Assembly (NCBI GenBank): GCA_963798455.1
Contig: CAWCTD010000003.1
Coordinates: 248,001-312,000 of the forward strand
Source of the DNA: CAWCTD01 sp963798455
GTDB lineage: Bacteria > Acidobacteriota > Terriglobia > Bryobacterales > Bryobacteraceae
Direction of reading: 5' to 3'
Length of the DNA stretch: 64,000 nucleotides
In this document: in pieces, positions 44,987-52,049 of the stretch
How positions within the stretch are numbered: position 1 is the stretch's first letter
How the letters are laid out: each line of letters opens with the position of its first letter
Made by a program: the position numbers and the translations under genes
The notes under the pieces: generated by a model
What the model saw: the letters and a program-made list of their open reading frames with translations, nothing else
What the model was told of the DNA's origin: nothing
Databases searched by the model: none

Positions 44987-45163
44987 ATGGACGCCGCATG
45001 GTTTGATGCCGAGTTCCAGTTGAGGCTGTACCAGTTCATTCTCAGACTGTTGGTCTGGGTGGTTGTAGGACTCGTATCGGCGACAGTTGTCGCGAGCCTT
45101 GCAGGCTTATTGCACGGGGGTCCTCCCTCCAGCCAGGAGGATCGGCGCCAGGTGAAACCATAG
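44987..45163 (+). CDS. Small single-pass membrane protein (58 residues)
   Basis: Starts MDAAWFDAEFQLRLYQF, then one hydrophobic segment LLVWVVVGLVSATVVASLAG, and a charged tail EDRRQVKP. GGGAGGG lies 5-11 bases before the ATG. It begins 21 bp after the PD40 gene, so it is probably the last gene of operon B. No family was recognised. No counterpart was found after the PD40 gene of operon A. Confidence 0.55.
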   Translation: MDAAWFDAEFQLRLYQFILRLLVWVVVGLVSATVVASLAGLLHGGPPSSQEDRRQVKP

Positions 45164-45359
45164 AATCTGTTGGGAATCGCTGGCTGGATCCGGGCTGCCT
45201 CGAATACTGAGACGGCCAGCGGCTCGGCGCCTCTGGTAGGGCTACCCTCCCGATTAGAATCGACCGAGCCGCGGCATGATCGTGTCGCGCGTCAGCCCTG
45301 CTGGATCGAAGGCCGCTCACTCCTCGCCGGGCAACATTCCGCGCAGGTCACAGGAACTT

Positions 45360-46633
45360 AGTACGCCATTCCAGAAGTTCGCTAACGTATTCTGGCGGTA
45401 GAGTCAGGCGGCGACCCGAGTGACGGCTGGGCACTTCGAGAGCAATGCGGTCAGGTCACTGCGCGTGAATTTCCATTCGAAGGGCTTGGTCGTCGCTTCC
45501 CAGTAGTACTGAAAATCGAGCAGACGTTCGGCGAGAGCTTCCAACCCGGAGAAATCGTTCGGCGAAAGGACCTTCCGCTGGATAATCGAGAAGTAGATCT
45601 CGATCTGGTTGAGCCAACTGGCGTGTACAGGTCCATGGACGAGCGTGAGGCGCCGGAACTTCTTTTGCAGGCGGGCGACAGAAGTCGCCCCTCGATGTGA
45701 GGAACCGTTGTCGACGATTTAAAACACACGGCGAGCCTCGTTATAGGGCGGCCGGGTCATCACCTGTTCGACCAGCCGGTCAAAAGGAGCGATGCCCGTA
45801 GTCGATTCGCAGCGGCCGAAGACGCGGGCGTGATGGACATCCAGGGCGGCGATGTAAGCCCACGCACCGCAACGGGCGTACTCGTGCTCGACGAGCATGG
45901 GGCGATGAGGTTGAGGGGGCAAAGTGGAGTGGATGCGGCGTCGAGCTTGAATGCTGGTCTTCTCGTCGGCGGAGATCACGAACTCATCGGATTGGAGGGG
46001 CTTGCCACCCCAGGTGCGGGCATACAGATCGAGGACGCGGCCGGCCTTGGCGGCAAACTGTGGGTCGCGCGGAAAGATCCAACTGCGGTGATACCAAGGC
46101 CGGATGACATCCTGATGCAGCCAGCGCCAGATCGTGCTGCCGGAGATGGTGGCGACCAAGCCGGATCGACAGACCTGCTGAGCGATGTCCGGCGCATTCC
46201 AATGCGAAAGCGGAAGACCGTGGGTGGCCGGCAGTTCACAGGCGAGAGCCTTGACCTGCACCACCAGTTCTGGGGGGAAAAACCCGGGGGCGGCCCGGGC
46301 GAGGGTGTTCCTCCAGGCCCGCCAGTCGGTCTTCGAAGAAACGCTTCCGCCACATGCTGACGACCTCACGCCGGGCGTCGAGTCGAGCGGCGATTCGATC
46401 GTTGGGCAAGCCTTCGGCGGCGAGCAGGATCATCCTGGCGCGGATCACCTCGAAATACGGCAACGTATACTTGGCAGCGCGGCGGCGCAGTTCCCGCTGT
46501 TCGGCAGCAGAGAGCACGATTGAATATGGGCTGGTACGTGGCATCGAGAGAGCGACCTCGTCTCCCAGGATGCCATACGTGAGTGGACTTTTCAACTCAT
46601 GAGTACGTTATCGTATTTATGAACGCGAGTACT
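45360..46633 (-). mobile_element. Degenerate IS630-family element
   Basis: Imperfect terminal repeats begin AGTAC and share CTAACGTA / ATAACGTA about 20 bp in; 23 of the first 33 positions match when the ends (45360 rightwards, 46633 leftwards inverted) are compared. The enclosed transposase is broken. TA target duplications are plausible but not certain. Confidence 0.6.
45404..46545 (-). pseudogene. IS630-family transposase with stop and frameshift
   Basis: N-terminal HTH (AKYTLPYFEVIRARMILLAA, GLPNDRIAARL). A frame change occurs in a C-run after RPGRPRVFPP, and the protein continues ELVVQVKALACELPATHG. The first catalytic Asp is in VISADEKTSIQ. An in-frame TAA at 45719 then interrupts VF-stop-IVDNGSSHRG, where the second Asp lies. 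The Glu is in HASWLNQIEIYFS. The C-run shift could be programmed, but the stop makes this copy inactive. Confidence 0.8.
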
Positions 46634-46664
46634 TAGTCATGGGGATTCATGGATCACGCGGCTG

Positions 46665-47203
46665 TACATGTGGGCCGGGTAGGCGACCCCGCGCGAAGCC
46701 ACCTCGGAAGCCCAGCGGATCTTCCGCCAGGCCGGCATCGAGACCGCCGGGTGCTATGCGCACCTCTCGATTCAGAGGAAGCGAAAGAGCAGGATGCCGG
46801 CTGCGAGCAGCGCAAGGCTTCGGGCGACCTCAGCCTCGGCGTAGTGCCCGCCTCCATGGAAGGGCGCATCCAGGTTTCGGATTCCGCTGTCGGCCTGGCG
46901 ATCCCCACCCTCGACGGCACGCCGGCCTCCCACGCCTATGTCCTCCATGGGCGCGTGGAAAAAACGGCGAGCGAAATCCGTTGCCCCTCCCCGAAACTCC
47001 TGGGTGTGGTCATGGTCCATGAAGTCGGACACCTGCTGCTGGGCAGGGCGCACTCACCTCGGGGCTTGATGAGCGCCAAATGGGACAAGCGCGTGCTGGG
47101 GGAGATCAGCCTCGGCCAGTTGGCGTTGATGAGGTCCGGCGGCTGCAAGCTGAAGCCGTGGCTCGGAGCAGACAGGAGAAGGCCGACACCGACGGCGGCT
47201 TGA
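46665..47203 (+). pseudogene. Decayed zinc metalloprotease-like protein
   Basis: The C-terminal half reads VVMVHEVGHLLLGRAHSPRG, an HExxHxxGxxH metzincin-type zinc site, followed by LMSAKWDKRVL. The N-terminal half is in another frame (TSEAQRIFRQAGIETAG) after an early stop. So at least one frameshift and one stop separate the start from the active site. Proteins of this form occur in Acidobacteriota; the exact family is not certain. Confidence 0.55.
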
Positions 47204-47308
47204 TCGCGGCAAGGTAAGACCATGGTGCGGTCGGTCGCTTCACCTTCCCTGCGAAGAGCCGCCTCGCCAGGTAGCTCTCTCCGGGGGAGCCAACCGGATT
47301 GTGAGCTA

Positions 47309-48463
47309 GTCTCCTGTCCTGGCTAATTCTTTACAATGGCTTCTTTGCAGCGGCGCACCTTGTCCAGAATGACGTCGGCGGTGGCCTTCCAGACGAACGC
47401 TTTGGGCTTTTGGTTCCAGGTTGCGAGCCACTCGTATATGGCGCGTTCCAGTTCGTCGACTGAGTGGAAGGTGCCGCGGCGAATCATCTTGTCGGTGATC
47501 AGCCCAAACCAACGCTCGACCTGATTGAGCCAGGAACCGCTGGTCGGCGTGAAATGGAAGTGGAAACGTTGACGCTTTCGGGGCTTGAGCCAACGCTGGA
47601 CCTCAGCACTCTTGTGGGTGCTGTAGTTGTCCAGAATGAGGTGGATGTCGAGATCCGCGGGCACCTCCTTCTCCAGTCGATTGAGAAACCGGATGAACTC
47701 CTTGCCGCGATGGCGCGGCAAGCAACTGCCGATGACCTTGCCGTTGAGAATGTTGAAGGCGGCGAACAGCGTCGTGGTTCCGTGCCGTTTGTAGTCATGC
47801 GTCTGCCGTTCCGGTAATCCTGGCCGCAGTGGCAAGATGGGAGCAGTTCGGTCCAACGCCTGAATTTGGCTCTTTTCATCGACGCACAACACCAAAGCCC
47901 GATCGGGCGGGTCGACATACAGACCCACCACATCCCGCACCTTCTCTTCGAATTTCGGATCATTGGAGAGTTTGAATCTCTCTACCCGATGGGGTTGTAC
48001 ATCATAACGCCGCCAAACCCCATGCACCAGCGTGCGCGTCACGCCAAGATGCTGGGCCAGGGTGCGTACGCTCCAATGCGTCGCATCGGGAGGCCTGGTC
48101 TTCAAGGTCGTATCCAGAATGCGCTGTTCCAACTCGGGAGTTAGCACCCGCCGCGAGCGCTTGCGCTTCTGTCTCTGCCGGATCGCATCCACGCCGCCGC
48201 GACCAAAGGAGGATCGAGCTGCGATCACGGTCGGACGAGACAGTCCGGTTTGCTGCGCGATAGCGTTATTGGGCACCCCTGCGGACGCCAACAGGATCAC
48301 CTTACACTTCCGCGCCAACAACTGGGGTGTGGTTCCGGCCCGAGCCAGCGATTCCAGCACCTGCTGCTGCGATGGGCTGAGGGCCACTGGGGCCGCTGGG
48401 GTGAACATGCCTGATTAGATCACAGGCGCACTCTATTGTCAATCTTTATGACGGACAGGACAC
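47309..48463 (-). mobile_element. Intact IS630-family element
   Basis: 1155 bp flanked by TA (47307-47308 and 48464-48465). Terminal repeats: GTCTCCTGTCC at the left and, inverted, GTGTCCTGTCC at the right. One full transposase gene. Both junctions read CTAG, consistent with TA-targeted insertion. Confidence 0.88.
47323..48408 (-). CDS. IS630-family transposase (intact)
   Basis: 361 residues. N-terminal HTH (AGVPNNAIAQQTGLSRPTVI), second HTH-like region (WSVRTLAQHLGVTRTLVHGV), then the DDE core: Asp in LVLCVDEKSQIQALD, Asp in LILDNYSTHK, Glu in SWLNQVERWFGL. Complete and probably active. Related to the frameshifted transposase at 61684-62830. Confidence 0.92.
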   Translation of the reverse strand: MFTPAAPVALSPSQQQVLESLARAGTTPQLLARKCKVILLASAGVPNNAIAQQTGLSRPTVIAARSSFGRGGVDAIRQRQKRKRSRRVLTPELEQRILDTTLKTRPPDATHWSVRTLAQHLGVTRTLVHGVWRRYDVQPHRVERFKLSNDPKFEEKVRDVVGLYVDPPDRALVLCVDEKSQIQALDRTAPILPLRPGLPERQTHDYKRHGTTTLFAAFNILNGKVIGSCLPRHRGKEFIRFLNRLEKEVPADLDIHLILDNYSTHKSAEVQRWLKPRKRQRFHFHFTPTSGSWLNQVERWFGLITDKMIRRGTFHSVDELERAIYEWLATWNQKPKAFVWKATADVILDKVRRCKEAIVKN

Positions 48464-48560
48464 TAGCGATGCCAAGTAGCCGCTTCCGAACGAATAATCT
48501 GCCACTCTTCTGGAAGTGATAGAGCCCACAACTCGGCTTTGCTTCCAGGATCTGGGCATG

Positions 48561-48620
48561 GACCCCGGATCGCTGAAGACTACGGGCGCTTTGGGAAGCT
48601 ATCCGGCCCCACGGGCTCCG
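48561..48620 (+). repeat. Dispersed repeat A, copy 8 (plus orientation)
   Basis: GACCCCGGATCGCTGAAGAC, TACGGGCGCTTTGGGAAGCT, ATCCGGCCCCACGGGCTCCG. The cleanest copy. It lies in the gap between 48463 and 48768. Confidence 0.8.
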
Positions 48621-48767
48621 AGTAGTGCGTCCTCCGACCGGATTGGCCAAAGCTGTGGCCGGATCACCGTCACACCCGGTGATGCCTCGCGGGCAATGTC
48701 CGACTCGCGCGTATAGGCCGTGGCAATCACGTAACTTCGGGACTCTGCTCGAATCTCCGGCACCGCG

Positions 48768-49334
48768 TCAGAACACGAACGGGACGAAGCGCCGCGTACG
48801 TTCCATGTAAGCAGCGTAGACGGCGCCGAAACGCACGAGGTTCTCTCTTTCCTCGGCGACCGACGCGGCAATGAGAAAGCCACTCGCACTCACCGCCAGC
48901 ACGACGCTGCTGATCGCGAGGGGGTTCTTTAACTGCGCGCACTACACAAGCGCCAGCAAGGATGCGTACATGGGGTGGCGGATGAAACCATACACACCGG
49001 TCGTGACCAGCGTGGTTGTGTTTTCAAAATCGAGGTTGGTGCCCTGGGAGCTTGCGGGTGACGGCCTGCCAACCAGCCGAAGCAGCCGGAACCCTGCAAT
49101 CGCCAGTCCGATTGAGGCAGCCCCCAAGGCCCATGAGACCAGTTGGCGGGCCGAGAGAGGATCGTGAAACCACACGGGAACGTTCAGCAGGACCAGACCG
49201 CTCAAAAGTTCAAACACGAAGAAGCGATAGAAGCCGTGAGAGCGCCGATCCCCCAGCGACCGCCACGACAACCGAATGATCGCGGCCGACGCGAGCAAGA
49301 AAACGGCGACCCGGACCATTACACTCGCGAGCAT
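48768..49334 (-). pseudogene. Isoprenylcysteine carboxyl methyltransferase-like membrane protein with one amber stop
   Basis: 188 codons in one frame interrupted only by TAG at 48942-48944. Before it: membrane segments (VMVRVAVFLLASAAII, FFVFELLSGLVLLNVPVWF, SWALGAASIGLAIAGFRLL) and the ICMT signature LVTTGVYGFIRHPMYAS. After it: SSVVLAVSASGFLIAASVAE and ENLVRFGAVYAAYMERT. These are typical ICMT-family parts in the right order. Either a recent nonsense mutation or a sequencing error. Confidence 0.78.
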
Positions 49335-49493
49335 ATGTTCGGATCAGCTGCTTCACGGATAGTTTACTCCCGCAATGCGCCGAAGGGTGACCTATGCTCC
49401 CCAAGTCCAAGATGGCCATCCGGAAGTTGAGGCCAGCACCGCCGGGACGGTCCGGCACGGGGACGGCTTTGCAGTCCGATTCGGTCTCGAGGG

Positions 49494-49610
49494 CTGGATC
49501 GGGGAAGACTACGGGCGTTTTCGGGAGCCCCTGCCCGGGCTCCGCCAGCATCAGGCGAGGCCCGTATCGCCTTCGCCGAGCTTCTAGAGGATGCGGTAGT
49601 GAGAAATGGG
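49494..49610 (+). repeat. Dispersed repeat A, copy 9 (plus orientation, long form)
   Basis: GGATCGGGGAAGACTACGGG, CGTTTTCGGGAGCCCCTGCC, CGCCAGCATCAGG, CGCCTTCGCCGAGCTTCTAG. Sits in the 312-bp gap between genes ending at 49335 and 49647. Confidence 0.75.
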
Positions 49611-49646
49611 GTGACCAACCCTTTCAAGCAAGAAAGGGGTTCTCAG

Positions 49647-50693
49647 CTACTGCCGCCCTGCTACGATGAGATCGCCGGTCGGATCAGCCCGGGTAAAGCT
49701 CTGAAATCCTGCGCCGGTGAGCCAGGACTTGTACTCGGCTTCGGTGTAGGTTGATCCGCCATTGGTCCCGACCAGCATATTGATCGCGAACAGGGCGACC
49801 CACTTCGGCGCAGTCTTGTCCGGTTCAAGGATGAAATCGCGAATGACGATGCGCCCTCCTGGAGCGAGTGCTCGGTAGCACCGCCGGAACAGATCCAGGT
49901 TCTGTTCGGGATCCAGCATGTGGCAGATGGCCGACAGCAGAATCAGGTCGTAGTCCTTGCCGAACTCATCGACCGTCAGGTCCCCGACGTGGGTGGTCAC
50001 CCGGTCTGCTAAGCCGGCTTCCTTGATATGCTTCTGTGCAATCGGGACGACGGATGCCAGATCGAGGATTTCGGCGCGCAAGGCGGGGCTCGCCTTCGCA
50101 AACGCGATGGAGTAAGCACCCGAACCTCCGCCGATGTCGAGCAGGCGACGCACGCCCGACACCCCGACAGCGCGGACAACCTGCGCAGCCGTCCCTTCGG
50201 CTGCCCTGTGCATGGCAGCGATGAAGCTCTCCGTCCACTGCTGCTCCTGTTGCTCGACCCCTGGGGGCCTTACCGCAGTGCCGGCGCGCACGCAGTCGGT
50301 CAGGGTAGCCCAGGATGTGAACATGTCTACCGTATGCATGAGCGCGGGGCGGGCGTACTCGGGAGATCCCGCCACAAGGTAACGTGCGGCGTCCGGGGTA
50401 TTGAGAAACGCTCCGTCCTTCTTTGTCAACGCCCCCAAGGCAACCAGTGCGTTGAGCAGGGTTTCGGTGGCGCGAGGATTGGTCCCGAGTTTCTTTGACA
50501 CCTGCACTGCTGTGGCGCCCGGCCCGACGGCGGTGAAGATGTCCAGTTCGACCGCGGTCAGGAGAATTCGGCTCTCCTGAAAACGGCCCATGGTTTCGGT
50601 CAGGTCAGAGAAAGACTGGGCAGATATGGCGATCGACGAGGCTCCGAGGAAGAAGACCAGGAAGCCAAGCGTGCCGACGATTCGAGAAAGCAT
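49647..50693 (-). CDS. O-methyltransferase (acetylserotonin/hydroxyneurosporene type) with signal peptide
   Basis: 348 residues. Dimerisation/winged-helix part (ESRILLTAVELDIFTAV, ATAVQVSKKLGTNPRATETL), then a class-I SAM domain: motif I LLDIGGGSGAYSIAF (~188), acidic EILDLASVV, and LAPGGRIVIRDFIL. It methylates a small hydroxylated substrate. The first ~26 residues (GTLGFLVFFLGASSIAISAQ) look like a cleavable secretion signal, unexpected for a SAM enzyme. GAGGGAGG precedes the ATG at 50693. Confidence 0.85.
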   Translation of the reverse strand: MLSRIVGTLGFLVFFLGASSIAISAQSFSDLTETMGRFQESRILLTAVELDIFTAVGPGATAVQVSKKLGTNPRATETLLNALVALGALTKKDGAFLNTPDAARYLVAGSPEYARPALMHTVDMFTSWATLTDCVRAGTAVRPPGVEQQEQQWTESFIAAMHRAAEGTAAQVVRAVGVSGVRRLLDIGGGSGAYSIAFAKASPALRAEILDLASVVPIAQKHIKEAGLADRVTTHVGDLTVDEFGKDYDLILLSAICHMLDPEQNLDLFRRCYRALAPGGRIVIRDFILEPDKTAPKWVALFAINMLVGTNGGSTYTEAEYKSWLTGAGFQSFTRADPTGDLIVAGRQ

Positions 50694-50927
50694 GGCGCCT
50701 CCCTCGACGACTATCTTATGACTTTGCCTGATTCGGGAGCGTGTGGACCGCAGCGCGCGGGCGTTACCGAACTCGATGGCCTGAAGGATCTTCTCCAGTG
50801 CATCCGGCGCAGTCATGTTCTCGATGGTAGCGGCGTCCTTGGCGACTTTCGCCAGGCCCGTAGCCCTGGACAAGTCCGGGTCCGCGATGATCAGGCGGTC
50901 GATGGTGTGGACCGCCCCGGCCATGGA

Positions 50928-51000
50928 ACCCGGATCGCTGAAGACTACGGGCGTTATCGGGACCTATTTCGACCCCGCCGGGGCTGCACCAGCATCAGGC
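50928..51000 (+). repeat. Dispersed repeat A, copy 10 (plus orientation)
   Basis: GGAACCCGGATCGCTGAAGA, CTACGGGCGTTATCGGGACC, GGGGCTGCACCAGCATCAGG. It is followed directly by repeat C. Confidence 0.75.
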
Positions 51001-51002
51001 TG

Positions 51003-51075
51003 GGCCCATCCCGGGGCGGTTGAACTGGCTCGGGAGGGGTAGGATGAAGAAAACGACTCCAACAGAGGTGTTGGG
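51003..51075 (+). repeat. Dispersed repeat C, copy 2, upstream of the glycine-zipper gene
   Basis: CATCCCGGGGCGGTTGAACT, GGCTCGGGAGGGGTAGGATG, then TTGGGATGTACAATCG. The TACAAT word and position ~115 bp before a gene match copy 1 at 17236. Confidence 0.55.
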
Positions 51076-51189
51076 ATGTACAATCGAAGGCGCCCAGCAG
51101 GTGAAATCGGAAAGCCTGGTCAAGACCTAACATGCTCCGGGATGGGCGCGGACTGAACGAGGAGTTTGCGAACGGGGTGGAGGTGAACC

Positions 51190-51657
51190 ATGAGAGGAAG
51201 ACGGCTCTTGTCAGGTCTGGCGGCGGCACTGTTGACGCCGGTTCTTTTCGGCGCGGAGGTGAACCGGTCCTGGGAAACTGTGGTTGGGACGCTCAAACCA
51301 GGACGCAGAGTTGTCGTGGTGCAGCACAGCCGGAAGCAGGCGGAAGGCAAGTTGCTCACTCTCACGGGCGAATCGATCACGGTACAAGCGGGTGCCCAGC
51401 CCCTCACGATCCAGCGGGATGAGGTCTTCCGGGTGCGGGTTGCGGAGATCCGCATGAAGCGCTCCCTAATCGGGTTAGGTATTGGGGCCGCTGCCGGCGT
51501 GGTCTTCGGAGCTAATCTAGGCTCCCGCCGCCATGGATTGAGCGCGGTGGTCTTCGGGGGCATTTTTGGGGGAATAGGTGCCGCGGCGGGCGCCGCGATT
51601 CCGATCGGCAATCCGCTCTACGAGGCCCCCGGCGGGTTGAAGAAGTCAGGTCCTTGA
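51190..51657 (+). CDS. Secreted glycine-zipper protein of unknown function
   Basis: 155 residues. Signal peptide RLLSGLAAALLTPVLFGAE; a middle beta-rich part (RVVVVQHSRKQAEGKLLTLT, then IQRDEVFRVRVAEIR); then a Gly/Ala-rich segment (LIGLGIGAAAGVVFGANLG, FGGIFGGIGAAAGAAI) of glycine-zipper type that may insert into or lie across a membrane. Small proteins of this design recur in Acidobacteriota without known role. The ATG follows GTGGAGGTGAACC. Confidence 0.7.
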   Translation: MRGRRLLSGLAAALLTPVLFGAEVNRSWETVVGTLKPGRRVVVVQHSRKQAEGKLLTLTGESITVQAGAQPLTIQRDEVFRVRVAEIRMKRSLIGLGIGAAAGVVFGANLGSRRHGLSAVVFGGIFGGIGAAAGAAIPIGNPLYEAPGGLKKSGP

Positions 51658-51824
51658 GAGGGCCCTGGTTCGCTGCCCGTGCCCGTCGCGCGGGCGTCGT
51701 TACTGATCACGCCTCATCGCAACACCTGTCAGAGCCTCGGGTGCCCTGCTCGGCCCGGAAACGTGGCTTTATGCGTCTACACGCAATCGGTGGGAGTTCC
51801 GACAAAGGGAGCATAGACGAAGCT

Positions 51825-51852
51825 GGAGGTTCAAGTCCTCTCGTCCGCACCA
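51825..51852 (+). tRNA. Orphan tRNA (or tmRNA) 3' end
   Basis: T-stem GGAGG, loop TTCAAGT, stem CCTCT, acceptor strand CGTCCGC, discriminator A and encoded CCA are all in register. A matching 5' acceptor strand (GCGGACG) is absent in the preceding ~100 bp. This looks like the 3' part of a tRNA or tmRNA gene left as an attachment-site remnant. Confidence 0.6.
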
Positions 51853-51954
51853 ATCTGACCCTTCACCGGCACGCCGGCGATATACAGCCCCAGTACTCCA
51901 ACGACCGCGCCGAGACTCGTCCACAGCCCCGTCACCTTGCCCACCATTTGTGGG

Positions 51955-52000
51955 GCATAGAGGAAGACTACGGGCGCTCTCGGGAGCTATCTGGCGCAGG
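51955..52000 (+). repeat. Dispersed repeat A, copy 11 (plus orientation)
   Basis: ATAGAGGAAGACTACGGGCG, CTCTCGGGAGCTATCTGGCG. It lies in the 392-bp gap between 51657 and 52050, just after the tRNA remnant. Confidence 0.75.
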
Positions 52001-52049
52001 GAGTTTCAGACACTCCGGCCGTGAGGACTGATCGCCTGGGACAAGTGGC

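Noticed and set aside
45719..46369. Two-gene IS630 with programmed frameshift
   Set aside because: The frame change in the C-run could be programmed, but the in-frame TAA before the second catalytic Asp makes the copy dead anyway.
51720..51852. Complete tRNA gene
   Set aside because: Only the T-arm and acceptor 3' strand are found; no matching 5' acceptor, D-arm or anticodon arm.
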